From Anaerobiospirillum sp. NML120448 (GTDB taxonomy: Bacteria > Pseudomonadota > Gammaproteobacteria > Enterobacterales > Succinivibrionaceae), in contig NZ_JALKIM010000012.1 in assembly GCF_023050945.1 (NCBI RefSeq), forward strand, positions 1-64,000: a stretch of DNA of 64,000 nt. The letters run 5' to 3'. The stretch's first letter is position 1. The number at the start of each line of letters is the position of its first letter. Both the position numbers and the translations under genes were made by a program. The notes under the pieces are model-generated. The model did not search any database, had not been told where the DNA came from, and saw only the letters and a list, made by a program, of their open reading frames with translations. Below are positions 29,780-39,468 of the stretch, one piece after another.

Positions 29780-30691
29780 ATGGCAGTTTACGTAAATACC
29801 AATATATCTTCATTAAATGGCCGTCGCTATTTAAATAATGTTCAAAATTCTTTAACCACTACTTATCAGCGCCTAAGCTCAGGCATGCGTATTAACTCTG
29901 CTAAGGACGACGCAGCTGGCTTACAAATCGCAGATCGCTTAACCACCCAAATCAATGGACTTAACCAAGGAAACCGCAATACTAACGACGGTATCGCTTT
30001 AGCCCAGACCATGGAAGGTGCTCTCGATGAGACCACCAACATGCTTCAAAAAATCCGTACTTTAGCCGTGCAAGCAGCCAACGGTACCAATACCGCTGAT
30101 GACCGTAAGGCTCTTAAGGCTGAAGGTGATTCTTTAGTTGCTGAAATTACTCGTATTGCTAACCAAACCAAGTTTGGTGGTAAAACAATCTTAGCAGGTA
30201 CTACTAAAGGTTCTATTTATAATACAGCTGGTGGCGTTAAGGCTTCTGCAGGTCAAGTAACACTTCAAGTTGGTGCAAATAATGGTGACCAAATCACATT
30301 TGATGTTGGTAATTTTACTTTCGAAAAGATCTTAGCTAATGCTAAGGGTGTAGGCGCTGCAACCAAAGGCGCAGACAAGAACGGTACCGCTGTTCTATTA
30401 AGTACTGCATCATCTGCCAAAGCTGTAATTGAACTTATGGATGTTATGATTGCTAAGGTTGATTCCCAGCGTTCAGGCTTAGGTGCCATCCAAAATCGAC
30501 TTGAGTCCTCAATCCGCAACCAGTCTAACGTAGCTGCTAACCAGTCCGATGCACGTTCACGTATTCGTGATGCTGACTTTGCTGAGGAGTCTGCAAACTT
30601 AAGCCAACAGTCCATTATTCAGCAGGCTGCTACTTCTATGTTAATGCAGGCAAACAGCCGTCCTCAATTAGCCCTCTCTATGCTCGGCTAA
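29780..30691 (+). CDS. fliC: Flagellin A
   Basis: 303 residues, the filament subunit exported by the flagellar type III system. The N-terminal D0/D1 helices ([40 protein letters not shown]) and the C-terminal D1/D0 helices ([31 protein letters not shown]) are complete. Only about 100 residues lie between, so the surface domain D2/D3 is minimal. Start ATG 29780 with GAGG about nine bases upstream. I could not find a convincing sigma-28 promoter in the 300 bases before it. The next flagellin follows after a 100-nt gap with a terminator in it. The first ~140 and last ~65 codons are nearly the same as in its neighbour. Confidence 0.96.
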   Translation: MAVYVNTNISSLNGRRYLNNVQNSLTTTYQRLSSGMRINSAKDDAAGLQIADRLTTQINGLNQGNRNTNDGIALAQTMEGALDETTNMLQKIRTLAVQAANGTNTADDRKALKAEGDSLVAEITRIANQTKFGGKTILAGTTKGSIYNTAGGVKASAGQVTLQVGANNGDQITFDVGNFTFEKILANAKGVGAATKGADKNGTAVLLSTASSAKAVIELMDVMIAKVDSQRSGLGAIQNRLESSIRNQSNVAANQSDARSRIRDADFAEESANLSQQSIIQQAATSMLMQANSRPQLALSMLG

Positions 30692-30723
30692 TTCTAATTA
30701 TCTTGTTTTCAGATAATTTAAAG

Positions 30724-30758
30724 TCCCTTAAGTAAAACCTGATTTTTAAGGGATTTTT
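30724..30758 (+). terminator. Intrinsic terminator between the two flagellin genes
   Basis: TCCCTTAA / TTAAGGGA stem (30724-30731 and 30746-30753) followed by TTTTT. It suggests the second flagellin has its own promoter or depends on read-through. Confidence 0.75.
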
Positions 30759-30792
30759 AACTAATTCAAAAGGTATATAGGGGCAAATAATT

Positions 30793-31698
30793 ATGGCAGT
30801 TTATGTAAATACCAACGTATCTTCATTAAATGGTAGAAGATACCTAAATAATGTTCAAAATTCTTTAACCACTACTTATCAACGCCTAAGCTCAGGCATG
30901 CGTATTAACTCTGCAAAAGACGACGCAGCTGGCTTACAAATCGCAGATCGCTTGACCACACAAATTAATGGATTAAATCAAGGCAATCGTAACTCTAACG
31001 ATGCTATCGCTTTAGCTCAGACCATGGAAGGTGCTCTTGACGAGACCACCAACATGCTCCAAAAGATCCGTACTTTGGCAGTTCAAGCTTCTAACGGAAC
31101 CAACACCGCCGAGGATCGCAAGGCACTTCAACAAGAAGTTACTAGCTTATCTACAGAAATCAACCGTATTGCTGCACAAACTAAGTTTGGTGGTCAAAAC
31201 ATTTTACTCACTGCTGGTGCAGGACTAATTGATGATGATGGTAATGTTACCTTCCAAGTAGGCGCAAACAAGGGCGATGAGATTGTTTTATCTGGTTTCT
31301 CAGCTGGCTTTAAACTTAGTGGTATCGCTACTCACGCTGGCGTAAAAGCTGAAGATGCTAGCAAGTCTGGTTGGATTATGTCTAATAATGCTAGCCGTTG
31401 GAGTGTTTCATCAGCTAATGCCGCAAAAGCTACACTAGCTAACATTGATAAGTTCATTGCTGCTGTAGATAGCAAGCGTGCTGATTTAGGCGCTTTCCAA
31501 AACAGATTAGAGTCCTCTATCCGCAACCAGTCTAACGTTTCAGCCAATCAGGCTGATGCTCGCAGCCGTATTCGTGATGCTGACTTTGCTGAGGAATCTG
31601 CAAACTTAAGCCAACAGTCCATTATTCAGCAGGCTGCTACTTCTATGTTAATGCAGGCTAACAGCCGTCCACAATTAGCTCTCTCTATGCTCGGCTAA
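30793..31698 (+). CDS. fliC: Flagellin B
   Basis: 301 residues with the same complete D0/D1 termini as flagellin A. The centre, about residues 135-225 ([40 protein letters not shown]), differs strongly from its neighbour. Start ATG 30793 with AGGGG nine bases upstream. Tandem flagellins with conserved ends and variable centres are usual where filaments are made of several subunits or antigenic variety is favoured; which applies is not visible. An intrinsic terminator follows at 31745. Confidence 0.96.
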   Translation: MAVYVNTNVSSLNGRRYLNNVQNSLTTTYQRLSSGMRINSAKDDAAGLQIADRLTTQINGLNQGNRNSNDAIALAQTMEGALDETTNMLQKIRTLAVQASNGTNTAEDRKALQQEVTSLSTEINRIAAQTKFGGQNILLTAGAGLIDDDGNVTFQVGANKGDEIVLSGFSAGFKLSGIATHAGVKAEDASKSGWIMSNNASRWSVSSANAAKATLANIDKFIAAVDSKRADLGAFQNRLESSIRNQSNVSANQADARSRIRDADFAEESANLSQQSIIQQAATSMLMQANSRPQLALSMLG

Positions 31699-31744
31699 TT
31701 GATGTATAAGCATACAATATTACTTTTATAATCTAATATATCTA

Positions 31745-31779
31745 AACAGGCTCTTACTTTATGGTTTGAGCCTGTTTTT
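31745..31779 (+). terminator. Intrinsic terminator of the second flagellin gene
   Basis: AACAGGCTC / GAGCCTGTT stem (31745-31753 and 31768-31776) followed by TTT. The remaining 200 bases up to the next gene hold nothing I can name. Confidence 0.85.
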
Positions 31780-31997
31780 CATATTATACGGATAGGAGCA
31801 AAAGCAAGCTGCCTACAGTTGAATGCCAATCAATAAGCCCCTTGTTGTTTGCTATTAAAGCACGCTAAAGCCTGAGCTGAGCACCATAAGGCGTAAGAAA
31901 GGGCTGCTTAAGTATTGCCTACAGCCCAAAGCCACCATATGGACGACGTACCACTTCATAAGAGCAGTGTATTGCCTTGGGGGGCTGTAAGCGCAGC

Positions 31998-33215
31998 TTA
32001 GAAGCCCATACGTCTAACGTTTTGGCCGTGGCGATAAGTGTAAGCTATGGTATAAATGGATTCACAGGCATAGGCATCAAGCTTTACATAATTGCCAATA
32101 GTTTTGCCGTTAGTTAAATTGAGTTGATCAACTAAGCGTACAACATCCACCATAGGTAGCCCCATTTCAATAAAGTTTTGAGGCAAGCCACAGCGATGTA
32201 AGAAATTGCGTAATTCTAAAATACCAGCTCTAGCTGTTGAAGTTGGATCATCAAAATTAATAGGCACACCAAACACACGATTAGCAAATTGGGCCATTCT
32301 CATAATATTGGCTGACATGCAGTATGTCATCCATGCAGGTAAAAGCACAGCTAATCCAGCTCCATGAGAGCTATTGTAGCGATTAGACAGCTCTCTTTCT
32401 AAATAGTGTACTGACCAATCAGTTTCTCTTCCTAAAGAGCACATGCCATTTTGAGCCAAGGTACCAGCCAACATTAAATTACCACGAGCATCGATATCAT
32501 TAGGCTCTTCTAAAATTTGCGGCAAAATTTTAATAACTGTTCTTAAAATACCTTCGCAAAGCTCATCAGTAATTTGCACATTCTGTGTTTTGGTAAAATA
32601 ACACTCAATAACATGGGCAATCATATCCATAGCATCTAAAGCTGTATCTTTTTGTGAAATATTGATGCTTAGCTCAGGATTTAAAATTGCAAAACGAGGT
32701 AAGAAAGTAGCACTTGTTTTAGTAAAGATTTGCTTTTGGTCATTAATTGTTGCAACCAAGGAACAACTAGGGGAGCATTCAGCTCCAGCATCTGGGTTAG
32801 TAACAATAGCACCTAAAGACAAGGCATGAACAGGCTCTCTAATTCCAGTAAAAAAGTCGATAACATCGCCATTATAAATAGCACCCACGCTAATAACTTT
32901 GGCGCTATTAATAGTATTAGAACGGCCTACAGCTACTATGGCATCAATATGATGCATACGGCAAAATTCAATGCCCTTATTAATATCCTCTAATTTAGGA
33001 TCACCATCAGGGCAACTAAGCTCAAAAATCTCAAGACCAGCTCTATCTAAAGATCGTTTAATTCTGTCAAGGAGATCAGGCTTTTCTACAGCCTCAGAGC
33101 CAAAATGTAGTAATACTCTGCGGCCGCCTTCAAACTTAACTAAGCCACCAACTTCATTCTCTCTAGCTCTACCAAAGAGCATAAAAGTACGGCGCTGATA
33201 ATCAAAATTCTCCAT
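31998..33215 (-). CDS. Iron-type alcohol dehydrogenase-like protein with altered nucleotide motif
   Basis: 405 residues, colinear with YqhD/BdhA-type group III alcohol dehydrogenases. Metal ligands can be matched: Asp197 and His201 in DMIAHVIE, His270 in DWSVHYL, and His284 in NSSHGAG (14 residues apart, as in the family). The dinucleotide loop is unusual. Canonical GGGS-x2-D-x2-K reads GRSN-TI-N-SAK (residues 97-106). The extra conserved His four residues after the third ligand is Arg274. NADP(H) binding may be changed or lost. I start at ATG 33215, which has GAGG eight bases upstream; the frame continues to 33236 across that ribosome-binding site. Flanked by gaps, so probably monocistronic. 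Substrate unknown; an inactive paralogue is possible. Confidence 0.83.
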   Translation of the reverse strand: MENFDYQRRTFMLFGRARENEVGGLVKFEGGRRVLLHFGSEAVEKPDLLDRIKRSLDRAGLEIFELSCPDGDPKLEDINKGIEFCRMHHIDAIVAVGRSNTINSAKVISVGAIYNGDVIDFFTGIREPVHALSLGAIVTNPDAGAECSPSCSLVATINDQKQIFTKTSATFLPRFAILNPELSINISQKDTALDAMDMIAHVIECYFTKTQNVQITDELCEGILRTVIKILPQILEEPNDIDARGNLMLAGTLAQNGMCSLGRETDWSVHYLERELSNRYNSSHGAGLAVLLPAWMTYCMSANIMRMAQFANRVFGVPINFDDPTSTARAGILELRNFLHRCGLPQNFIEMGLPMVDVVRLVDQLNLTNGKTIGNYVKLDAYACESIYTIAYTYRHGQNVRRMGF

Positions 33216-33509
33216 AAATAAACCTCGACAGAACATAATCTGGTAGTCAATTAATTTTAAAGCGCACTAAGCACTCTTACAAGTTCAGAATGCTAATAGT
33301 GACCTATACAACACGGGCAAAGCCCATGCAAGCAAACAAGGGCAGGGCCTAATCTAGCAAGGTAGAGCTCAAACAGTGGAGGTGACCTGATAAGGTCAAT
33401 TAGGGCCAATTGAGGCTTTGAGAGGCAAAGAAGGCGCTTAGAGGTTAGTTAAGATGGGTAAAAACTGTTAGGATATGCCTTTAATAATTTGTTTTACTGG
33501 GTATTAATC

Positions 33510-34706
33510 ATGGACACCAAACTAAAGGATCAATTATTTGAAATTGCTAAGAGCAATAATTTATTAGCAAGCAGTCAAAACAGTGAGGATAGTAATGCCT
33601 TGCTTGATAAGGCCTTTAGTGAGGCGCTTAGAGCTTGGCAGGCTATTAATCAAGAGCCTTTATTACTAGTAAAGGATTTAATTGAGCAATATCCAGAGCT
33701 TAAATTGGAGCTTAAGGGCGATTTATGTCTTTATAATTTTGACCTGATTGAAGATGCTGCGTTTAGCTATGAGCTTAATACAGTCATGTCTTTGCATTGT
33801 GCCCTGCCTAATAGTAAAAGCGATGCCAGCGAACAAGAGCAAGTAAGAACCAATGCAAGTCATACTTTTGAACTGCAAAGAAGCTTGCCTTTGCCTAATA
33901 AAATCTCAAGATTGGCAGCTAAAGTAATGTCTTTAGGCATGTATGCTCAAATTAGTAAGCGAGCACCAGATTTTCACAACTATTTAACTATACTTTTACC
34001 TTTGGTAGCTAAAATTAACGTCCAGCTCTTAAACGATAAGGCTCGTTTTATTGCTGATAGACAAGTTAAAGTAAACTCCTCAGAGTCTGTGTGTGAGGCC
34101 AGTTGCATTAGCCAAAGTACAAAGTTTGATGCTCACAACACCAATCCTTTGTATGAGTGTGAGCAAAATATTTTGCTCCTAGAGTTATTGCCTATTTGGG
34201 CTTTAATCTTTAATCACGATTACCAGGGCTTGTTAACTAAGCTTGATGACTTTCATCAGCTATTGGTAAGTTTTGCCAAGGATCTTGAATTTGCCAATAC
34301 CATGCAAGAAAAAGCAAACTTTGCTTTGTATATGAGTATTATTCTTCTTATGGAAGAGGCAACTAAGGCTCTTGCACAGCATCATTTAGCCTGTAAAACA
34401 GAAAAGGCTAAGGCTACTGAGGGCACTGATGGTACCAAGGACACCGATAGCTACAATGGTACCGAGATCACTGATGGTGCTGTTGTTGCAGCAGATACTA
34501 AAGTTAACGATGGTAGCGAGAGTACTGATGCTATCGAGGGTTCTAAGGTTACCAAGGGAGCTGAGGGCTCTGAGGTCAACAAGGTTATTGAGAGCAAATT
34601 GCAAACAGCTATTGATAAGTGCGATCAGCTTCATATGGCAGATTTAGAGATTATTGCCCGCTCCTTAAAAATGATTTTACTTTTAGACCTGTCAAGATCA
34701 GATTAA
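33510..34706 (+). CDS. Unknown cytoplasmic protein with Thr/Asp/Gly-rich insert
   Basis: 398 residues from ATG 33510; a TTG at 33489 is the alternative start. Mostly helical, with no signal peptide or clear membrane segment apart from hydrophobic helices near 215-235 (LLLELLPIWALIFNHDYQGL) and 268-285. Residues about 300-365 are low complexity (TEGTDGTKDTDSYNGTEITD, then VNDGSESTDAIEGSKVTKGA). The tail ends in a helix, LQTAIDKCDQLHMADLEIIA. I do not recognise a family. It precedes potG by about 220 nt on the same strand, without a terminator between that I can see. Co-transcription is possible, but it is not the expected periplasmic binding protein PotF. Confidence 0.7.
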   Translation: MDTKLKDQLFEIAKSNNLLASSQNSEDSNALLDKAFSEALRAWQAINQEPLLLVKDLIEQYPELKLELKGDLCLYNFDLIEDAAFSYELNTVMSLHCALPNSKSDASEQEQVRTNASHTFELQRSLPLPNKISRLAAKVMSLGMYAQISKRAPDFHNYLTILLPLVAKINVQLLNDKARFIADRQVKVNSSESVCEASCISQSTKFDAHNTNPLYECEQNILLLELLPIWALIFNHDYQGLLTKLDDFHQLLVSFAKDLEFANTMQEKANFALYMSIILLMEEATKALAQHHLACKTEKAKATEGTDGTKDTDSYNGTEITDGAVVAADTKVNDGSESTDAIEGSKVTKGAEGSEVNKVIESKLQTAIDKCDQLHMADLEIIARSLKMILLLDLSRSD

Positions 34707-34884
34707 CTAAAGGGGGCATTTATCCATTTTTAGGCCCTATTTGCCATTAGATAGCGCCTTGTTAACAATGGAGTTTAAGAATTATGGCAAAAAGTGAAAA
34801 TAATTCCCCCTTTGCTCGCTTTTTTCAGTAATATAGCGGAAAAAATTTGGTTCTCGTTTTAGTCGAGTTTTCATTGTGCTTGAT

Positions 34885-34914
34885 GCAAGTAAATACCTTA
34901 CGGGATTTATTTGC
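34885..34914. promoter_or_regulatory. Imperfect inverted repeat just upstream of potG
   Basis: GCAAGTAAAT (34885-34894) and ATTTATTTGC (34905-34914) are complementary with one mismatch and a 10-nt spacer. The repeat ends 14 nt before the start codon. The position fits an operator or a leader stem controlling potGHI translation. No regulator can be named. Confidence 0.4.
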
Positions 34915-34928
34915 AATAATATTTTGGA

Positions 34929-36227
34929 ATGACTTGCGTGGATATTAATCCTAAGTTACAGGCAGCTGAGTCTGCCCCAAAAGAGGCGGGTGCTTTATCA
35001 AGCAATAACGCTCCATTAAACAATACTACTCCTATTGTAGCTTGTGCTAATAACGCCAAAAACAATGTTAAAGGAGCATCTGCTTCGCACAGATCAGGAG
35101 AACTACCTGGTCAAAAACCTTCATTTGCTGCACAAAATCGTAAGCCAATTTTAACTATTAAAAAGCTTACTAAGCGTTTTGACAGCTTCGTAGCAGTTGA
35201 TGAAGTTGATTTAACTATTTATGAAGGTGAAATCTTTGCTTTGCTTGGTTCATCTGGTTGTGGTAAGTCAACTTTATTACGTATGCTAGCTGGCTTTGAA
35301 ACCCCAACCTCTGGAAGCATTATGTTAGGCGGTCAAGAAATGATTGGCGTGCCTCCATATAAGCGTCCATTAAATATGATGTTCCAATCCTACGCTCTAT
35401 TCCCATATATGACTGTAGGTCAGAACATTGCTTTTGGCTTAAAGCAAAGTCGCTTACCTAAAAATGAAATCCAAGAGCGTGTCGACCGTATGTTGCGCTT
35501 AGTACACATGGAAGACTACGTTGATCGTAAACCATATCAATTATCTGGTGGTCAAAGACAGCGTGTAGCTTTAGCCCGTTCTTTAGCTAAAGAGCCACGT
35601 TTATTGCTACTTGATGAGCCTATGGGTGCTCTGGATAAAAAGCTTCGTGAGCAAATGCGCTTAGAGTTAGTAGATATTATTAACTCTGTAGGTGTAACTT
35701 GCCTCATGGTTACTCACGACCAAGAAGAAGCCATGACTATGGCAGATCGTATTGCCATTATGGATCGTGGTGAGTTTATCCAAATTGGTGGCCCACGCGA
35801 GATCTATGAGAACCCTAACTGCCGTTTCTGTGCTGAGTTTATTGGTTCAGTAAACATTTTTGAGTGTTCCTTAGTTACCTCCTCTGCTGCTCAGTCTTTA
35901 ATTAAAGCTCGTGACTTTAACCACTTAATTGAGTTAAGCCATGATATCGACCTTGCTGACGGTATGCCTTTAATTATTGCGATGCGTCCAGAGAAGATTT
36001 ATATCTCACACGAGCGTCCTGAGGAAAATACCAACTGGTGTGAAGGTGTAGTAGAAAATATTGCTTATTTAGGTGATGTTTCTATTTATTACGTCAAGCT
36101 CAGTAATGGCCGTATTATTACCTCTACTTTACCTAACGTTGATCGCTTTAAGCAGGGTCTACCTACCTGGGAAGATCATGTTTACTTAAGCTGGGATCCT
36201 GATTCCTGTATTGCTCTTACTATTTAG
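34929..36227 (+). CDS. potG: Putrescine/spermidine ABC transporter ATPase
   Basis: 432 residues. It energises polyamine import through PotH and PotI. The ATPase domain begins near residue 72 (RKPILTIKKLTKRF). Motifs in order: Walker A GSSGCGKST, the Q-loop in NMMFQSYALFP, signature LSGGQRQR, Walker B RLLLLDEPMGALD, D-loop, and switch His in MVTHDQEEAM. A C-terminal TOBE-like regulatory region follows. The wording FGLKQ-RLPK and ALDKKLREQM matches PotG better than PotA. The first 70 residues are an extra Asn/Ala-rich segment. E. coli PotG begins about 55 residues later, and no other ATG is available, so the extension seems real. First gene of potG-potH-potI; a potF gene is not in the window. 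Confidence 0.93.
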   Translation: MTCVDINPKLQAAESAPKEAGALSSNNAPLNNTTPIVACANNAKNNVKGASASHRSGELPGQKPSFAAQNRKPILTIKKLTKRFDSFVAVDEVDLTIYEGEIFALLGSSGCGKSTLLRMLAGFETPTSGSIMLGGQEMIGVPPYKRPLNMMFQSYALFPYMTVGQNIAFGLKQSRLPKNEIQERVDRMLRLVHMEDYVDRKPYQLSGGQRQRVALARSLAKEPRLLLLDEPMGALDKKLREQMRLELVDIINSVGVTCLMVTHDQEEAMTMADRIAIMDRGEFIQIGGPREIYENPNCRFCAEFIGSVNIFECSLVTSSAAQSLIKARDFNHLIELSHDIDLADGMPLIIAMRPEKIYISHERPEENTNWCEGVVENIAYLGDVSIYYVKLSNGRIITSTLPNVDRFKQGLPTWEDHVYLSWDPDSCIALTI

Positions 36228-36261
36228 TAAGAAATTATTCATTAGGTATTCGGTAATACAT

Positions 36262-37251
36262 ATGTCTACTGGATTAAGTGCCAATTTGTCTTTTATTAGA
36301 CGAGCTTTTTCCCCGAAAATAGCTCAAGTTGGAGGGCAGATGACTAACCATCAACATACTTGGCGTGATTATGCTTTAATCGCAGCGCCTTATTTGTGGA
36401 TGATACTATTCTTCTTACTGCCATTTTTGATCATTTTTAAGATCTCTTTGTCAGTATCAGCAATTGCTATCCCTCCATATTCACCTTTAGTGACCTTTGA
36501 AGAAGGTGCCATGCAAATTATTTTGCATTTGGAAAACTACACCTATATCTTCACAGATCCTGAGGGAACCTATATCCGCTCCTATTTGAAGTCATTACAA
36601 GTAGCAGCATTTTCTACCTTCTTTTGCTTGCTCATTGGCTATCCTTTAGCATGGGCTTTGGCAACAGCCAAGCCTGCTATGCGCAATGTGCTCTTTATGT
36701 TGGTAATTATGCCTAGCTGGACATCCTTTGTTGTCCGTATTTATGCTTGGATGACTATCTTAAAGCGTGACGGTTTAATTAATGATATTTTGATGGCTCT
36801 AGGTATTATTGATGCCCCTATTCAGATTTTACAAACTGATGCGGCGGTGTATATCGGTATTGTCTATTGCTATTTGCCTTACATGGTATTGCCTTTATTC
36901 TCGGCTTTAATGAAGGTTGATTACTCTTTAATTGAAGCTGCTTATGATTTAGGTTGCCGCCCTGTTAAGACCTTCTTTACTACCTTAGTACCACAGACTA
37001 AATCAGGTATTATTGCTGGCGCTATGCTGGTATTTATTCCTGCCATTGGTGAGTACGTAATTCCAGAACTCTTAGGTGGTAAGGGCTCAATCTTAATTGG
37101 TCGTATCTTATGGCAAGAGTTCTTTAATAATCGTGATTGGCCATTAGCCTGTGCCGTAGCGATCATCATGCTCTTAATCTTAGTTATCCCAATCTTGCTC
37201 TTCTACAAGATTGAGCGTAATGAACAGGAGAAGATGAATGCTCGCAAATAA
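36262..37251 (+). CDS. potH: Polyamine ABC transporter permease
   Basis: Inner-membrane permease with six membrane helices; about 329 residues from ATG 36262. The loop SLQVAAFSTFFCLLIGYPLA and the EAA loop EAAYDLGCRPVKTFFTTLVP, which docks the ATPase, are intact. IPAIGEYVIPELLGGKGSI and LWQEFFNNRDWPLACAVAI are hallmark PotH segments. The start is uncertain. ATG 36262 gives an N-terminus as long as that of E. coli PotH. ATG 36340 has a better ribosome-binding site (GGAGGGCAG directly before it). It starts 35 nt after potG and overlaps potI by 14 nt, which implies translational coupling. Confidence 0.93.
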   Translation: MSTGLSANLSFIRRAFSPKIAQVGGQMTNHQHTWRDYALIAAPYLWMILFFLLPFLIIFKISLSVSAIAIPPYSPLVTFEEGAMQIILHLENYTYIFTDPEGTYIRSYLKSLQVAAFSTFFCLLIGYPLAWALATAKPAMRNVLFMLVIMPSWTSFVVRIYAWMTILKRDGLINDILMALGIIDAPIQILQTDAAVYIGIVYCYLPYMVLPLFSALMKVDYSLIEAAYDLGCRPVKTFFTTLVPQTKSGIIAGAMLVFIPAIGEYVIPELLGGKGSILIGRILWQEFFNNRDWPLACAVAIIMLLILVIPILLFYKIERNEQEKMNARK

Positions 37252-39046
37252 CAAAAAAACTGCTATTTCACGCAATGTTATCATTGTACTGGCATTAATT
37301 TTCTTATATTTGCCAATTGTCACCTTAATTACCTACTCATTTAATGAGTCTCGTATGGTGACTGTATGGACTCAGACCTCTCTTAAGTGGTATCGCGCTT
37401 TATTTAATAATGGCGATATTATTCGAGCTGTAGGTGTGTCTATTACTATTGCGCTGATGACTGCGTGTGCCTCGGTTGTGATCGGTACTTTAGCTGCCTT
37501 TGTGTTAGTACGTGTAGGCCGCTTTAGAGGTGAGTCATTATTTGTACTCTTAATTACCGCTCCAATGGTGCTCCCAGAGGTTATCACTGGTTTAGCTTTA
37601 TTGTTAATCTTTGTGACCTTAAGCTCTGAGATCTCTATTTTTGCCGATCGTGGTATTTGGGCTATTTGGATTGCTCACGTTACCTTCTGTTCTTCCTATG
37701 CCACTGTGGTAATTCGCTCACGCTTTAGAGAGCTTGATATTTCCATTGAAGAGGCAGCTATGGACTTAGGCGCAGGCCCAGTAAAGGTCTTCTTTGCTAT
37801 TATTCTGCCTGCCTTAATGCCATCAGAGATTGCAGCCTTCTTATTAGCCTTTACCATGTCAATGGACGACTTGGTGGTTGCTAGCTTTATTGCAGGCCCA
37901 GACTCCACAACTTTACCAATGCTGATTTTCTCATCAGTACGTCGTGGTCTGTCACCTGAGATTAATGCTTTAGCGACTATTATTGTCTTTATTGTTTCTA
38001 TCTTTACTTTCTTTGCCTGGTTATCCATGGTTAAGAAACAAAAGAGAAAGCGTGCTGATGCTGCAAAGGCCGCCAAGGCAGCAGCTATTGAAGAAAAACT
38101 GCACTATAGTGCTCCACACGGTGAAGATGCTTTAGATGAGCGTCGTAAGCTTGATGAGGCCACTTTAGCAGTATTAAAAGAGCAAGCTTTAGCTTTAAGT
38201 GAAGGTAAAGATATCTCTAATGAGACTCGTATTAAGCTCCAAAAGCTAGGTACCTTTAAGCCAGAGAGCCATAGTAAAATACTTGATGAAAGTAACTACG
38301 ATGAGCAAACTGACGAGGAAATGCCAAGCGAAGAGGAAATTGAGGCTAATTACGAAGCTATTGAAGCAGCTAAGGAAGCAGCAAAAGAAGCTGCCGAAAA
38401 AGCAGCTGCTGCTGCAATTGCTGCTGAGCAGCTCGAAAAAGCCTTAGAGGAGGCTAAAGAGGCCGCCGCTTTAGCAGCTTTAAATAGCAAGGATAAGAAG
38501 TCGGTATTGGGCGATAGCGCTAAAGATGCTACAGCTCAACAGCGTATTGTATCAAGCACCTTAGCTCAAGCTGGTATGGCTAAAGTTGTTGAGACCTCTC
38601 AAGAGCTTAAGCACAATGCCAAAGATAGTGTTGAGCTTGATAGCAATGTTCTTGCCTCCAGTAATGCTACTACCTCAAGCTCTTTGGCCGATGCCAAGGC
38701 TAAAAAGGCCGCTCAATATAATGCTATTAGCCAAACTGTTGAGCACCTGGATGATAGTTCCAACTCAGATAGCACTATCTCAACCTCAGTTATGAGTAGC
38801 TTAGGAACTATGAGCTCTAAGGCTGCTCAAGGGGCTAAGAGCGCTAAATCTCAAGTTAATAGTGCTGCTATTGCTACTACAGCAAGCTCTCTTGCTGAGG
38901 CTAAGGCTAAAAAGTCAGCTAAAGCCAAACAAAGCAAAAACACCTCTGACTTATCGGCATCACAAGTAACCATCCGTGATGAGGATAAAGCCAAAGCCCA
39001 GGCTGATGATAGCCTCAAGGTGTTTGACAACACTAATGCTAAATAA
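37238..39046 (+). CDS. potI: Polyamine ABC transporter permease with long C-terminal extension
   Basis: The first ~272 residues are a complete PotI permease with six membrane helices: YLPIVTLITYSFNESRMVTV, FVLVRVGRFRGESLFVLLIT, EAA loop EEAAMDLGAGPVKVFFAIIL, SMDDLVVASFIAGPDSTTLP. E. coli PotI ends here, at about 281 residues. This protein continues for about 330 residues in a cytoplasmic, Ala/Lys/Glu/Ser-rich tail (EAAKEAAKEAAEKAAAAAIA, SSLAEAKAKKSAKAKQSKNT), predicted coiled coil or disordered. No frameshift or recombination scar is visible, and codon use stays similar. It overlaps potH by 14 nt (SD GGAGAAG inside potH). A terminator follows at 39055. Confidence 0.93.
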   Translation: MLANNKKTAISRNVIIVLALIFLYLPIVTLITYSFNESRMVTVWTQTSLKWYRALFNNGDIIRAVGVSITIALMTACASVVIGTLAAFVLVRVGRFRGESLFVLLITAPMVLPEVITGLALLLIFVTLSSEISIFADRGIWAIWIAHVTFCSSYATVVIRSRFRELDISIEEAAMDLGAGPVKVFFAIILPALMPSEIAAFLLAFTMSMDDLVVASFIAGPDSTTLPMLIFSSVRRGLSPEINALATIIVFIVSIFTFFAWLSMVKKQKRKRADAAKAAKAAAIEEKLHYSAPHGEDALDERRKLDEATLAVLKEQALALSEGKDISNETRIKLQKLGTFKPESHSKILDESNYDEQTDEEMPSEEEIEANYEAIEAAKEAAKEAAEKAAAAAIAAEQLEKALEEAKEAAALAALNSKDKKSVLGDSAKDATAQQRIVSSTLAQAGMAKVVETSQELKHNAKDSVELDSNVLASSNATTSSSLADAKAKKAAQYNAISQTVEHLDDSSNSDSTISTSVMSSLGTMSSKAAQGAKSAKSQVNSAAIATTASSLAEAKAKKSAKAKQSKNTSDLSASQVTIRDEDKAKAQADDSLKVFDNTNAK

Positions 39047-39054
39047 TAATACTA

Positions 39055-39078
39055 AGCCCGCCCTCGTGCGGGCTTTTT
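39055..39078 (+). terminator. Intrinsic terminator of potGHI
   Basis: AGCCCGC / GCGGGCT stem (39055-39061 and 39068-39074) plus TTTTT, starting nine bases after potI. The following 390 bases up to 39468 hold no gene. Confidence 0.88.
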
Positions 39079-39468
39079 ACTGCCTACTAAAGCACCCCAT
39101 CAAATTAGATCTATCTTCAATTTTCCCATCACTGCAAAAATGACTAACTTACCTCCCATCTTGCTCCCAATTAATACTTACCAAACTAGACCTAGTTAAT
39201 CTTGGAGCGCTTATCTTAAAGGGCAGGTAATAGGTAGAATCCATTATGCATACCAAATAGTCTTAGCCTTTTAGGGATGTGATTAATGATTTTCATGTTC
39301 TCACTATAAATTTTCTAAGCAAGGTTCCGTTAAGTAGGTTAACAATATTTGTGCACGTTGTGTGCGACCTACCATCTCCTGCATATGCTTATATCAGCTA
39401 TTTGTTAACTCTACAGCTATCAGGGTGATGAGTGTTTCTACCCAATCATTTTTAGCACTGAGGTTGAT

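Noticed and set aside
31998-33215. Loss of a metal ligand in the alcohol dehydrogenase-like protein
   Set aside because: My first alignment put Arg274 at a ligand position. Counting the 14-residue spacing of the family shows His270 and His284 are the ligands, so the metal site is probably intact and only the neighbouring His and the nucleotide motif are altered.
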